A stretch of 64,000 nucleotides of DNA from Candidula unifasciata. Lineage: Eukaryota; Mollusca; Gastropoda; Stylommatophora; Geomitridae. The translations under genes and the position numbers were made by a program. Positions 23,545 to 35,084 of the stretch are shown in pieces. Location: contig CAJHNH020000551.1 in NCBI GenBank assembly GCA_905116865.2, positions 182,501 to 246,500 of the forward strand, read 5' to 3'. Position 1 is the stretch's first letter, and every line of letters begins with the position of its first letter. The notes beneath the pieces were generated by a model. It was given only the letters and a program-made list of their open reading frames with translations. It was not told the origin of the DNA and searched no databases.

Positions 23545-24716
23545 CCCACATCTTTACAGTGGTTACAACAAGTTCTATTTTCTTTCCACACATCTTTACA
23601 GTGGTTACAACAAGTTCTATTTTCTTCCCACACATCTTTCCAGTGGTTACAACAAGTTCTATTTTCTTACCACACATCTTTACAGCGGTTACAACAAGTT
23701 CTATTTTCTTTCCACACATCTTTACAGTGGTTACAACAAGTTCTATTTTCTTACCACACATCTTTACAGTGGTTACAACAAGTTCTATTTTCTTTCCACA
23801 CATCTTTACAGTGGTTACAACAAGTTCTATTTTCTTTCCACACATCTTTACAGTGGTTACAACAAGTTCTATTTTCTTTCCACACATCTTTACAGTGGTT
23901 ACAACAAGTTCTATTTTCTTACCACACATCTTTACAGTGGTTACAACAAGTTCTATTTTCTTTCCACACATCTTTACAGTGGTTACAACAAGTTCTATTT
24001 TCTTTCCACACATCTTTACAGTGGTTACAACAAGTTCTATTTTCTTTTCACACATCTTTGCAGTGGTTACAACAAGTTCTATTTTCTTTCCACACATCTT
24101 TACAGTGGTTACAACAAGTTCTATTCTCTTTCCACACATCTTTCCAGTGGTTACAACAAGTTTTATTTTCTTTCCACACATCTTTACAGTGGTTACAACA
24201 AGTTCTATTTTCTTTTCACACATCTTTACAGTGGTTACAACAAGTTCTATTTTCTTTTCACACATCTTTACAGTGGTTACAACAAGTTCTATTTTATTTC
24301 CACACATCTTTCCAGTGGTTACAACAAGTTCTATTTTCTTTCCACACATCTTTACAGTGGTTACAACAAGTTCTATTTTCTTTCCACACATCTTTACAGT
24401 GGTTACAAAAAGTTCTACTTTCTTTCCACACATCTTTACAGTGGTTACAACAAGTTCCATTTTCTTTCCACACATCTTTACAGTGGTTACAACAAGTTCT
24501 ATTTTCTTTCCACACATCTTTGCAGTGGTTACAACAAGTTCTATTTTCTTTCCACACATCTTTACAGTGGTTACAACAAGTTCTATTTTCTTTTCACACA
24601 TCTTTACAGTGGTTACAACAAGTTCTATTTTCTTTCCACACATCTTTGCAGTGGTTACAACAAGTTCTATTTTCTTTCCACACATCTTTACAGTGGTTAC
24701 AACAAGTTCTATTTTC
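23545..24716. repeat. 42-bp tandem array, about 28 copies, LINE-derived
   Basis: Units of ccacacatctttacagtggt tacaacaagttctattttct tt. The period is 14 codons, so long frames stay open on both strands (446 aa plus, 393 aa minus). On the minus strand the unit reads IELVVTTVKMCGKK, with variants IELVVTTGKMCGKR. The LINE fragment at 24962-25284 (minus) reads MEHVVTTGKICGKR at the equivalent place, so the unit most likely comes from the RT C-terminus of that LINE family. These frames are not genes. Confidence 0.95.
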
Positions 24717-24884
24717 CCTTTTTTTCCAAAGACGAATGTGTGTTTACTAGCAAGGCAAATGCTGGAAATAGGATGCCTTGGGCTGGTTCCTTAATTGTAC
24801 AATTTACTCTAAAGTTACTTTACTGAAAATAAAACTATACCTTCAAAAATAAAAATACAATACGAAAAAAAACTTTTTTCTTCC

Positions 24885-25495
24885 CGTGTGGGCTCTGAAA
24901 CTCCATTAAAAAAAACAAAGAATAGACCCACTGCTCCCTAACAAGCATGTCGTAGGAAGCGTTTCATCATCATCAAGTACCTGCCAACTGGCGTGAGCGA
25001 TCATGTCTCTCCACAATCTGCGATCCGCAACAGAGTGTATCAGTTCGTGTGTTGACAACATTCAATGCCACGAGAAAAGGTTGTCAAGAATTTATCCAAC
25101 TGTCTTCCCCTGTCTCTCTTTCCACAAATCTTTCCAGTGGTCACAACATGTTCCATTCTCCCTCTTCCCATAATATGACCTAAAATGATGACTGCCTCTT
25201 TCTGGTGCTTGTGATAAGTTGTCTTCGAGCACTCGCCTTTTTCAAAACGTCTAGGTTACTAGCTGTCTAAGAAATTCTAAGCATTAGGAAGCGTCTAATT
25301 AGACGCATTTTCTTCAAATTCGAGTGCATCTGTCTAGGAGGCTGGAGAAAAAAAAAACAGTCTGCATAACAATAAGTCAGATGTGAAAATGGATGTGCAC
25401 GCAATACTCAAGTTCTGGATGAAGTCTCAAGTCCAGGAGTGGAAGAAGAAGCAGAATTTTCCATCTGAGTCTACAGCCTAGCCCCGTGAACGCCT
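24885..25495 (+). mobile_element. Family D retroposon, split by a LINE insertion
   Basis: The left part (24885-24961) runs from cccgtgtgggctctgaaact to catgtcgtaggaagcg. The right part (25285-25495) resumes at taggaagcgtctaattagac and continues to ccaggagtggaagaagaagc. Together they form one family D copy once the inserted LINE and one 9-bp duplicate are removed. Confidence 0.85.
24962..25284 (-). pseudogene. 5'-truncated LINE 3' end (RT C-terminus) with target-site duplication
   Basis: Minus-strand reading: FLGHIMGRGRMEHVVTTGKI then CGKRDRGRQ, followed after stops by LLRIADCGET and PVGRYLMMMK. This is the usual LINE RT end (FLGHI..GK..GKRxRGRQ..W..M), with several stops and frameshifts. The 3' tail is GATGATGATGAAA, at the left boundary. 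The 9-mer taggaagcg at 24953-24961 and 25285-25293 is the target-site duplication within family D. Confidence 0.87.
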
Positions 25496-25665
25496 AGAAT
25501 GTTCTTCCTCGGTTCTTTATTTATGCAAATGACAAAATCCATGTATGGAACTGTACGGCTCACAGTTCCATCGACACGGTGTTTGGCTGATGCGCGCATG
25601 CACACAAATCCGAGGAAAGCAGTGGCAAATAAGGCAGAGAAGCACTTTCGCTAACCAGTAGCACA

Positions 25666-25962
25666 TGGCGTTAGCTCAGTCGATAGGAGATTCGCTTTCG
25701 AATCCAGCTGCGACTCGCTGCAGCCCACGGTCGGTGTTCGAAACCAGGCGGCTCCCCGGGTTTCACCCAGCCTCTAGGAAATGGGTACCATAGTTAACAC
25801 TCAGGGGTTATTGGAGGAAGTCGCTGTAGCTACGGGGTTGCGTACGGACGGCGACACAGGCGGACAGTTTCTTATCAGCTGTCCGTACTGGTGACCAAGC
25901 AATTATGGTTTAAAACTGTGTGCAATGACGCTGGATTTACATCTCCCGACTTTACCTTAACA
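25666..25962 (+). mobile_element. SINE-A copy 2
   Basis: A better tRNA-like head than copy 1: tggcgttagctcagtcgata (A box) and ggtgttcgaaacc (B box). The rest aligns to 185-483, including the inverted repeat ggacag / ctgtcc and the end ctcccgactttaccttaac. Confidence 0.85.
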
Positions 25963-26395
25963 AAAGGTAGAATAGCAATGTAGCAAATGCAGTGCCAGTT
26001 GACCCTGATTTATTAACATGATAAAATCGATTTCATTTTTAAATGAACAAAATAATCATGAACTGTAACCTTTTAAACTATTGTTCTTATTCTACGATTT
26101 ATACCTCAATGGAGCACAGGTCATCAATCAACTTCCGCCAAGTTGTTCAATCTATTGCTGTTGTGTGCAACTCACCTCATGACCTTCGTACAAGTAATTA
26201 CAAATATTTGTTTTGTTTAGGATTTTATAAAGTTTATGTTTACTTTCTGTTCATGTTTTTGTTTCGTTTCATGCAATATTTCAACAATGGCTACCCATTT
26301 TCTGAAGCAGCACCCCCAGTAATATTATCCTCTGGTTAAGTGTAAAATCACCGATGTATTTGAGAATATAACTTGGTGAGACACCAGAGAGTCTC
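25963..26395. other. no recognised feature
   Basis: AT-rich. The 98-residue frame at 26043-26339 has hydrophobic patches but no family resemblance. Confidence 0.5.
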
Positions 26396-28255
26396 TTTAA
26401 CCGACTTTTAACAACAATCTCTTCAGACGCTTTCAGCAACAAGCTCTTCAAGCGACTTTCAACAACAATCTCTTCAAGCAACTTTCAGCAACAATCTCTT
26501 CAAGCAACTTTAAACAACAATCTCTTCAAGCAACTTTCAGCAACAACCTCTTCAAGCAACTTTAAACAACAATCTCTTCAAGCGACTTTCAGCAACAATC
26601 TCTTCAAGCGACTTCAACAACAATCTCTTCAAGCGACTTTCAGCAACAAGCTCTTCAAGCAACTTTAAACAACAATCTCTTCAAGCAACTTTCAGCAACA
26701 ACCTCTTCAAGCAACTTTAAACAACAATCTCTTCAAGCGACTTTCAGCAACAATCTCTTCAAGCGACTTCAACAACAATCTCTTCAAGCGACTTTCAGCA
26801 ACAAGCTCTTCAAGCGACTTTCAGCAACAATCTCTTCAAGCAACTTTCAGCAACAATCTCTTCAAGCGACTTTCAGCAACAATTTCATCAAGCAACTTTC
26901 AGCAACAATCTCTTCAAGCGACTTCAACAACAATCTCTTCAAGCGACTTTCAGCAACAAGCTCTTCAAGCAACTTTCAGCAACAACCTCTTCAAGCAACT
27001 TTAAACAACAATCTCTTCAAGCGACTTTCAGCAACAATCTCTTCAAGCGACTTCAACAACAATCTCTTCAAGCGACTTTCAGCAACAAGCTCTTCAAGCA
27101 ACTTTAAACAACAATCTCTTCAAGCGACTTTCAGCAACAAGCTCTTCAAGCGACTTTCAGCAACAATCTCTTCAAGCAACTTTCAGCAACAATCTCTTCA
27201 AGCGACTTTCAGCAACAATTTCATCAAGCAACTTTCAGCAACAATCTCTTCAAGCGACTTCAACAACAATCTCTTCAAGCGACTTTCAGCAACAAGCTCT
27301 TCAAGCAACTTTCAGCAACAATCTCTTCAAGCAACTTTCAGCAACAATCTCTTCAAGCGACTTCAACAACAATCTCTTCAAGCGACTTTCAGCAACAATC
27401 TCTTCAAGCGACTTTCAGCCACAATCTCTTCAAGCAACTTTCAGCAACAATCTCTTCAAGCGACTTTTAGCAACAAGCTCTTTAAGCCACTTGCAGCAAC
27501 AATCTCTTCAAGCGACTTCAACAACAATCTCTTCAAGCGACTTCAACAACAATCTCTTCAAGCCACTTCAACAACAATCTCTTCAAGCCACTTTAACAAC
27601 AATCTCTTCAAGCGACTTCAACAACAATCTTTTCAAGCCACTTCAACAACAATCTCTTCAAGCAACTTCAACAACAATCTCTTCAAGCAACTTTCAGCAA
27701 CAATCTCTTCAAGCGACTTTCAGCAACAATCTCTTCAAGCCACTTCAACAACAATCTCTTTAAGCGACTTTCAGCAACAAGCTCTTCGAGCAACTTTCAG
27801 CAACAAGCTCTTCAAGCGACTTCAACAACAATCTCTTCAAGCGACTTTCAGCAACAATCTCTTCAAGCCACTTCAACAACAATCTCTTCAAGCGACTTCA
27901 ACAACAATCTCTTCAAGCCACTTCAACAACAATCTCTTCAAGCCACTTCAACAACAATCTCTTCAAGCGACTTTCAGCAACAATCTCTTCAAGCAACTTT
28001 CAGCAACAATCTCTTCAAGCCACTTCAACAACAATCTCTTCAAGCGACTTTCAGCAACAAGCTCTTCAAGCGACTTTCAGCAACAAGCTCTTCAAGCGAC
28101 TTCAACAACAATCTCTTCAAGCCACTTCAACAACAATCTCTTCAAGCCACTTCAACAACAATCTCTTCAAGCGACTTCAACAACAATCTCTTCAAGCGAC
28201 TTTCAACAACTATCTCTTCAAGCAACTTTCAACCAAAATCTGTTCAAGCGACATT
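26396..28255. repeat. 25/26-bp tandem array, about 72 copies, with higher-order repeats
   Basis: Units mix three 3' variants after caatctcttcaagc: gactttcagcaa, gacttcaacaa (one base shorter) and aactttaaacaa. The rare variant aatttcatcaagcaac occurs at 26881 and 27217, 336 bp apart in the same local order, which shows duplication of blocks of about 13 units. Confidence 0.95.
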
Positions 28256-29306
<1,051 letters not shown>

Positions 29307-29867
29307 TCCCCTCGTCATCAGTGGTTTTCAAATGAGAAGATCTCAGACCTCCATGACTGCTGACAGGCGAGCGTCTATCCACTACACTAAGGCAGCTAGC
29401 GATGACATGGAGACAAGGTCTTTAATCAGAGAATTTTGATAGTTACACAACTTTTCATGTCTTCTCAACATCAGGGTAACGTGCACATCTGTGCACTTAC
29501 AGTTTGGTTTCTCATGCACTATCTCAGAACTTCATTAAACAGCTTGTACTAAATCATGTCAAACAACAGACTATATAACAGTGACTTCAAAAGTACTTTC
29601 AAATCTCCAGCTAACCTGGGACCTAAGCCACAAAGAAAGAATAGCAAATCTGTTGTATTAGTCGACCGAGCATAGTTCAAAGCGGAAGTCCGTTTCACGT
29701 ATCCAGGAAGCGGTTTCTTGTTTACCTTACCTACAAATTACTGAAAGAACAGTAGCCAGGTGAATTGCTGAAGATAACCCTGGTAATATGAAATTGATTA
29801 ACTCGCCTCAGAAAGTCCCTTTAAACCACATGGCGTTGTTTATTGGGCCTGAATGGTCAGAATAGGA

Positions 29868-30080
29868 GCTGGTGTGGCGGTTAGACAGTCGCACGTGGAC
29901 CCGATATCATGGGTTCAAATCCGCATGATGCCGGAATTTAAAAAAAAAATAACTTTCGTTCCTAGCTTTAAATAGGTCCACGTAAAGTCTTAGGAAGTAA
30001 AGGCGGCTGGCGTGATGTTTATAAAATATGAGTGGAGCTTCATATGCCTGATTGCTTCTGGCGTGTAAAAGCACTTGTTC
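29868..30080 (+). mobile_element. SINE-C copy
   Basis: Head gtgtggcggttagacagtcg with a very good B box, atgggttcaaatccg. Then an A run, central aaataggtccacg, body aagtaaaggcggctggcgtg and a tail at gcttctggcgtgtaaaagc. The body is shorter than in 32085-32345. Confidence 0.82.
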
Positions 30081-30529
30081 ACAAGTCAAAATCGTAATTT
30101 ACACATGGAACAAACATTTGTCCACTGTGACTCGGTTTCGTCTTGACTCTATATTTTCTGTCATCCTCTCTCATTTTCTCTCGCTTTCACCTTTTTCTAC
30201 TGGCCTCGTCTGATCGAGCCACGAACGAGCAAATGTTATCAAGCCAAGTGCGGCACATCGAAAGGGTTGGCCTGTTTTCGTCATGTGATAAATCTCTGTG
30301 TTGTGCCTGCAGAGAGAGGCCTGCAGCAGGTTGTTCGCTTGTGGGTGAGGCAGTTCTAGAATGCCAGGGCACCGTAAGGTGGTATCATTGACGTTTTGCC
30401 TTAGTCAAGGAGCGGTTTTTACACAAATAGGAAAACCGGATTACAAACAACCAGGTACGTGGTAAACAGGATTGGTCCTACCAGATCAGTGCGCCTTTGT
30501 GGCTTACAGTTTAATGAATATCTTTCAAA

Positions 30530-30665
30530 CTAGAACATGTTGTGACCCCTGGAACGATTTGTGGAAAGAGAGGCAGAGGAAGACAACGCTAGAAGCCTTT
30601 TGTCATGGCACGACTGGTACAGCACATCAGCTAATGAATGCAGCTGGAGGTCGCAGATTCTGAGG
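30530..30665 (+). pseudogene. LINE RT C-terminal fragment
   Basis: The frame reads EHVVTPGTICGKRGRGRQR before a stop. This is the same protein segment as in 24962-25284 and in the 42-bp array unit, here on the plus strand. About 135 bp are recognisable. Confidence 0.7.
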
Positions 30666-30784
30666 AAAAAAGATCACCCATTGTAGCCGGATGTAAACAC
30701 CTTTTACAATTCTGGACGCACCAAGGCTCGGTTTCTTCAGCGGGAGGTTTAGAAAATGAAAAGAGAAGTTTGAAGTTTAAACAA

Positions 30785-31118
30785 CGGAACAGCATCATGG
30801 TCGACGGGTAGTAACCCATAAGTGCTGCGTTCTTCTTTTAACTTAAGTCTGAGTCCGAAGAAGCTCAACACAGTGCATAGGCTCTGTAGCCCCGGCGAGG
30901 ATTCTGAAATACTTTGGATAGATTTTCAACTCCAAATTTTGCCCGGGACAATGCCGCTAAGCTACTCTTTACGATTTCCAACTGGCAAGGGATTTTTTTA
31001 GGTGTGCAACAATACACATGGGCGTCCGATCTTACACAGAGACCTTGGCCAATTACTAGAAGTCTGTCCACTTGAAAAAAAAAATCATAGTCCTTACCGA
31101 GGAATGAACCACTAACCT
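30785..31118. repeat. Family I repeat, uninterrupted copy
   Basis: Matches the flanks of the E insertion at 22955-23522 (gggtagtaacccataagtgc, gatttccaactggcaaggga, acacatgggcgtccgatctt) and lacks element E, giving the empty site. A tandem array starts right after it, as in the other copy. Confidence 0.78.
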
Positions 31119-31134
31119 CTAGCACTCAAGGCGG

Positions 31135-31620
31135 ACACCATGCCTCGAGACCACACAGCCCCATGGAAGAGATGGAGGGTGTATCACACACGCGGGGGAT
31201 ACCATGCCTCGAGACCACACAGCCCCATGGAAGAGATGGAGGGTGTATCACACACGCGGGGGATACTATGCCTCGAGACCACACAGCCCCAAACCTTGGA
31301 AGAGATGGAGGGTGTATCACACACGAGGGGGATACTATGCCTCGAGACCACACAGCCCCATGGAAGAGATGGAGGGTGTATCACACACACGAGGGAGATA
31401 CCATACCTCGAGACCACACAGCCCCATGGAAGAGATGGAGGGTGTAACACACACGAGGGAGATACCATGCCTGGAGACCACACAGCCCCATGGAAGAGAT
31501 TGAGGGTGTAACACACACGAGGGAGATACCATGCCTGGAGACCACACAGCCCCATGGAAGAGATTGAGGGTGTATCACACACGAGGGGAAAATCATGCCT
31601 CGAGACCACACAACCCCATA
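31135..31620. repeat. about 64-bp tandem array, about 8 copies
   Basis: Units containing catgcctcgagaccacacag, ccccatggaagagatggagg and gtgtatcacacacg, length 61-70 bp. Open frames on both strands are repeat artefacts. Confidence 0.94.
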
Positions 31621-32084
31621 TTTTAGAAAAGATTATCACACACGAAGTGGCTTTAAATGAAAACTTTAAAAGTAGGATAGAAATGACAGTAACCATGTCT
31701 TGTGCCCTGTCAAGGTTGCCATGAATGTAGGACACGTGACACCACAGTGCCGACGAACATGGTAACGTCTTAATAAGTTTAAAGAATGGCCGCCTCATTT
31801 TTGACATGCACCAAAGAGGAGTAGCGTTCTGTTATCAGTTTTCTTTTGTCCTATCTACTCGTGAAAAGGTGAAAACTTTAGAGATTCATCGGCGAATAAA
31901 GTTGCAATATAGGAATGCATCCTCCGGTCCCATGGTTGTGGGGACTGAACCCGCGTCGAAGCGGATCTTTATAACTGATCTGGGCTCCAGGGTCATCCAC
32001 CTTAACATGGGTCTAGAGAATGTGGAAGGAATCAAAGATTTTAGACCCAACAGCAATTCTATCAAGGCAAATTCCCAAATTAGA

Positions 32085-32345
32085 GACGCCGTGGCGGAGC
32101 GGCTAGATGCTCACAGCGGATCAGAAGGTCGTGTGTTCGCTTCTGACTTTTTTTCACAAATGACCTTGGCTTCCAGATAGACCCAGCGTTGAGTGGGTAC
32201 CAGGTGCAGTCCCGGGAAGTAGAGGGGGCCGGCGTGATGCTGATCACATCACCCATCTTGTGCTGATTGGTCTATAAAATATAGGTCTAGCCCTATATAC
32301 CTTATACGCCTGAAGGTTTGGAAAAGGGTCCTTTACTTTTTTTTA
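32085..32345 (+). mobile_element. SINE-C reference copy
   Basis: tRNA-like head: A box gtggcggagcggctagatgc, B box gtgtgttcgcttctgac. Then ccttggcttccagatagacc, gagtgggtaccaggtgcagt, cccgggaagtagagggggcc, ggcgtgatgctgatcacatc, attggtctataaaatatagg and a tail gaaaagggtcctttactttt. Confidence 0.85.
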
Positions 32346-32514
32346 ATTACCAGATATCTCCACTGCCTCATTCACCTTTCTATGATCTCCCTCATTATTT
32401 CACCACAATCTTTCATCGGACAGATTCACCCAATCAACTAAAGTTTAAACGGGGGTTTTCCTGCAGGAGTTCTTGGCCCCATTTTTACCTCCTGTCTATA
32501 AATGTGTCGTAAAA

Positions 32515-32795
32515 GGCTATTCATTTGAGGTTGTTCCTTCTGCCTATTTTGCCAGGAACACCTACACTTTACCTACAAATGAGCCAGGTCTGTAAAACGG
32601 TTACGCACGTAAAACTAAGTTCTAGAATAGGACTAAAGTTCAGAAGTGGACGAATAACTAGAACTTTCCACTGCAATTTAAAGCCAGTGAACGCAGAGAA
32701 GAGGAAGAAGCAGAAAGAATAATAATAATAATAATATTAATAATAATAATAATAATAAGAAGAAGAAGAAAAAAAAGAAAAAGAAAAAGACAAAA
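32515..32795 (+). mobile_element. Family D partial copy with (TAA)n/(GAA)n tail
   Basis: Has the family D blocks tgtaaaacggttacgcacgt, cagaagtggacgaataacta and aaagccagtgaacgcagaga, then GAGGAAGAAG and a microsatellite of TAA and GAA triplets to about 32790. Confidence 0.75.
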
Positions 32796-33254
32796 AATAG
32801 TTATAATGCCAGTGGATCGACTAAAAAATGTTACCTAATATAGTTCGGGCTGCAGTCGCAAGGCTTCTGGTCGCCTACAAAAGAACTACATAAAGCACAA
32901 GCTCCGTAGCTCCAATAATGAGGTCCAGGCATCGCCGAAACAGCAGCCAACCGCCAAAGTTGGAAATCGAACCAGCAGCTAAACCCGTGCACTAATCAAA
33001 CAGCTTGACGACAGAGACCCCTTATATTTGATTTAAGCATGAGTGTTGTGGCTATCTATACAGATGGCTCTGTGTTTAGAGGTAGAAGACGTACATTTGG
33101 GGTCCACATCTAGTTTGAGAATATAGGTGGAGGCGGTCACTTGAGCCTCCTGCTAGCTTGAGAATCAGCTGTACACACATAACTGATTTTAACTCACACA
33201 CAGAATATACTGACAAAGGCGAAGACAGGTAGGCTTCAGGCAGATGATGGAAGC

Positions 33255-33640
33255 ATGGCTTAAGAAGTCCCGGGTAGTTAGCGTTCCTTGGATATTTGTC
33301 CTGTTAATGTCGGTGGCATGGGAAGTAAAAAGACAGATAGATTTGCTGGGTTTGCATCAACTGGCGGTATATTGATGCATGACAAGCCAGATGTTGTAAG
33401 TTCACTACGCGCGCGGGAAAACAGTGGCTAGGCACAAACTGATCATCATGGTCTGAAGCGAATAGTGCAGCGAGAAATGACCTGGGAATCTGGTCCATCG
33501 CTCAACACTCAGAAGGGATTATGCAGACTTTTACCTATACCATTAGAACTGAAACTCTGCGCTGGCTACTGAAGATGGGGACGGGGCGAATATGATAATG
33601 TCTGGAATGCAATGATATCAGTTCTAAACTCATAACTCGT
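33255..33640 (+). pseudogene. LINE H RNase H remnant
   Basis: Nucleotide blocks match 43640-43965: cccgggtagttagcgttcct, ttggatatttgtcctgttaa, agatagatttgctgggtttg, atattgatgcatgacaagcc, atctggtccatcgctcaaca, gatggggacgggg. These encode a broken HxGVxGNExADRLAG-type RNase H end and the DKxDV segment, with several frame breaks. Confidence 0.7.
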
Positions 33641-34257
33641 CAGTAAGTTAAACTATGTTCTCCCGTCTGTTGAGAAACGTAAACGCGATCTTCCGCGCAA
33701 CGAATGTAAAACCCAGTCATTAGCATTCGCCAGCCAGAATGCTACGTGCAAACTGGAGCCAAATCTAGTAGGTACCTGGGAAACTACTCACCTGGCTGTC
33801 ACAAGACATCTCACCTGATGCCATCAGGTGAACGTAGCAAGACTATAACAATTTACAACGTTTATTAATCTGTTAACGCCGTTCTTTTTCTGGCGGCATC
33901 TAGGGATAGTCGCGAGCAACGGCAGCGTCAGTGCACGGATACATTGATTCCAAGTCGTTTACCATCAGGGTTTGAGATCGTGCATAGGGTGTCTTGGAAA
34001 TAAATGGGCGGCCTCAAGTCAGTGATGTTTATTCTCGGCGTGTAGGTAGGTATACAAGGGTTATGTCGGGCAGGAGAAGACAGAAAAAATGTAGACAAAT
34101 GTGTTTGTTTTTGATCGCCCAGCGCTGATGTCAAATAATCTGAGAATATAAGCAAAGCTACAGCACAGTATACTAAACAAGTTTCAGGTAGGGATACGTC
34201 AAAGGCATAGTCGGTTTAAGTGAAAGGGTGAACGCCAGATGAAGATTCTGATTACTA

Positions 34258-34315
34258 AGCTACATAGAAATATTGATAGACAGACAGAGAGATAGATAAG
34301 CAGACAGGGTCGGTC

Positions 34316-34380
<65 letters not shown>

Positions 34381-34413
34381 TAGATAGACAGACAGGTAGG
34401 CAGGTAGGCAGGC

Positions 34414-34494
<81 letters not shown>

Positions 34495-34500
34495 GGTTAT
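34258..34500. repeat. (TA)n and (GACA)n microsatellites
   Basis: About 30 TA dinucleotides at 34318-34378, then GATA/GGCA variants and about 19 perfect GACA units to 34496. Confidence 0.97.
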
Positions 34501-34557
34501 ATATCGCGATCTGAGATTAGTAAAGTAAGATATAGACAACTAAAACATGTCAAGCCT

Positions 34558-35012
34558 GATTTGAGAACTAACGCTTGTCAGAAGAGATTTGAGAACTAAC
34601 GCTTGTCAGAAGAGATTTGAGAACTAACGCTTGTCAGAAGAGATATGAGAACTAACGCTTGTCAGAAGAGATATGAGAACTAACGCTTGTCAGAAGAGAT
34701 ATGAGAACTAACGCTTGTCAGAAGAGATATGAGAACTAACGCTTGTCAGAAGAGATATGAGAACTAACGCTTGTCAGAAGAGATATGAGAACTAACGCTT
34801 GTCAGAAGAGATATGAGAACTAACGCTTGTCAGAAGAGATATGAGAACTAACGCTTGTCAGAAGAGATATGAGAACTAACGCTTGTCAGAAGAGATATGA
34901 GAACTAACGCTTGTCAGAAGAGATTTGAGAACTAACGCTTGTCAGAAGAGATATGAGAACTAACGCTTGTCAGAAGAGATATGAGAACTAACGCTTGTCA
35001 GAAGAGATATGA
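34558..35012. repeat. 28-bp tandem array, type 1, about 16 copies
   Basis: Units of gagaactaacgcttgtcaga plus agagatat, nearly identical. The half agagatatgagaact is shared with the larger array at 35085-39625, which has the same period, while the other half differs. Confidence 0.96.
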
Positions 35013-35084
35013 GAAGTGAGGCATGTAGTGTCAAACACAGTCGTATAAGAGCTGAGGTAGGACATGGGCGATATGACCAATAAG

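Noticed and set aside
23486..24826. 446-codon plus frame and 393-codon minus frame
   Set aside because: 42-bp tandem units keep frames open on both strands; the sequence traces to a LINE segment.
25666..25740. Functional tRNA gene
   Set aside because: Has A- and B-box-like blocks but no complete cloverleaf that I could fold, and continues into a repeated SINE body. The same applies at 17650, 29868 and 32085.
26396..28255. CRISPR-like array of short direct repeats
   Set aside because: There are no unique spacers, units are contiguous, and the context is a eukaryotic intron. The same holds for the other arrays.
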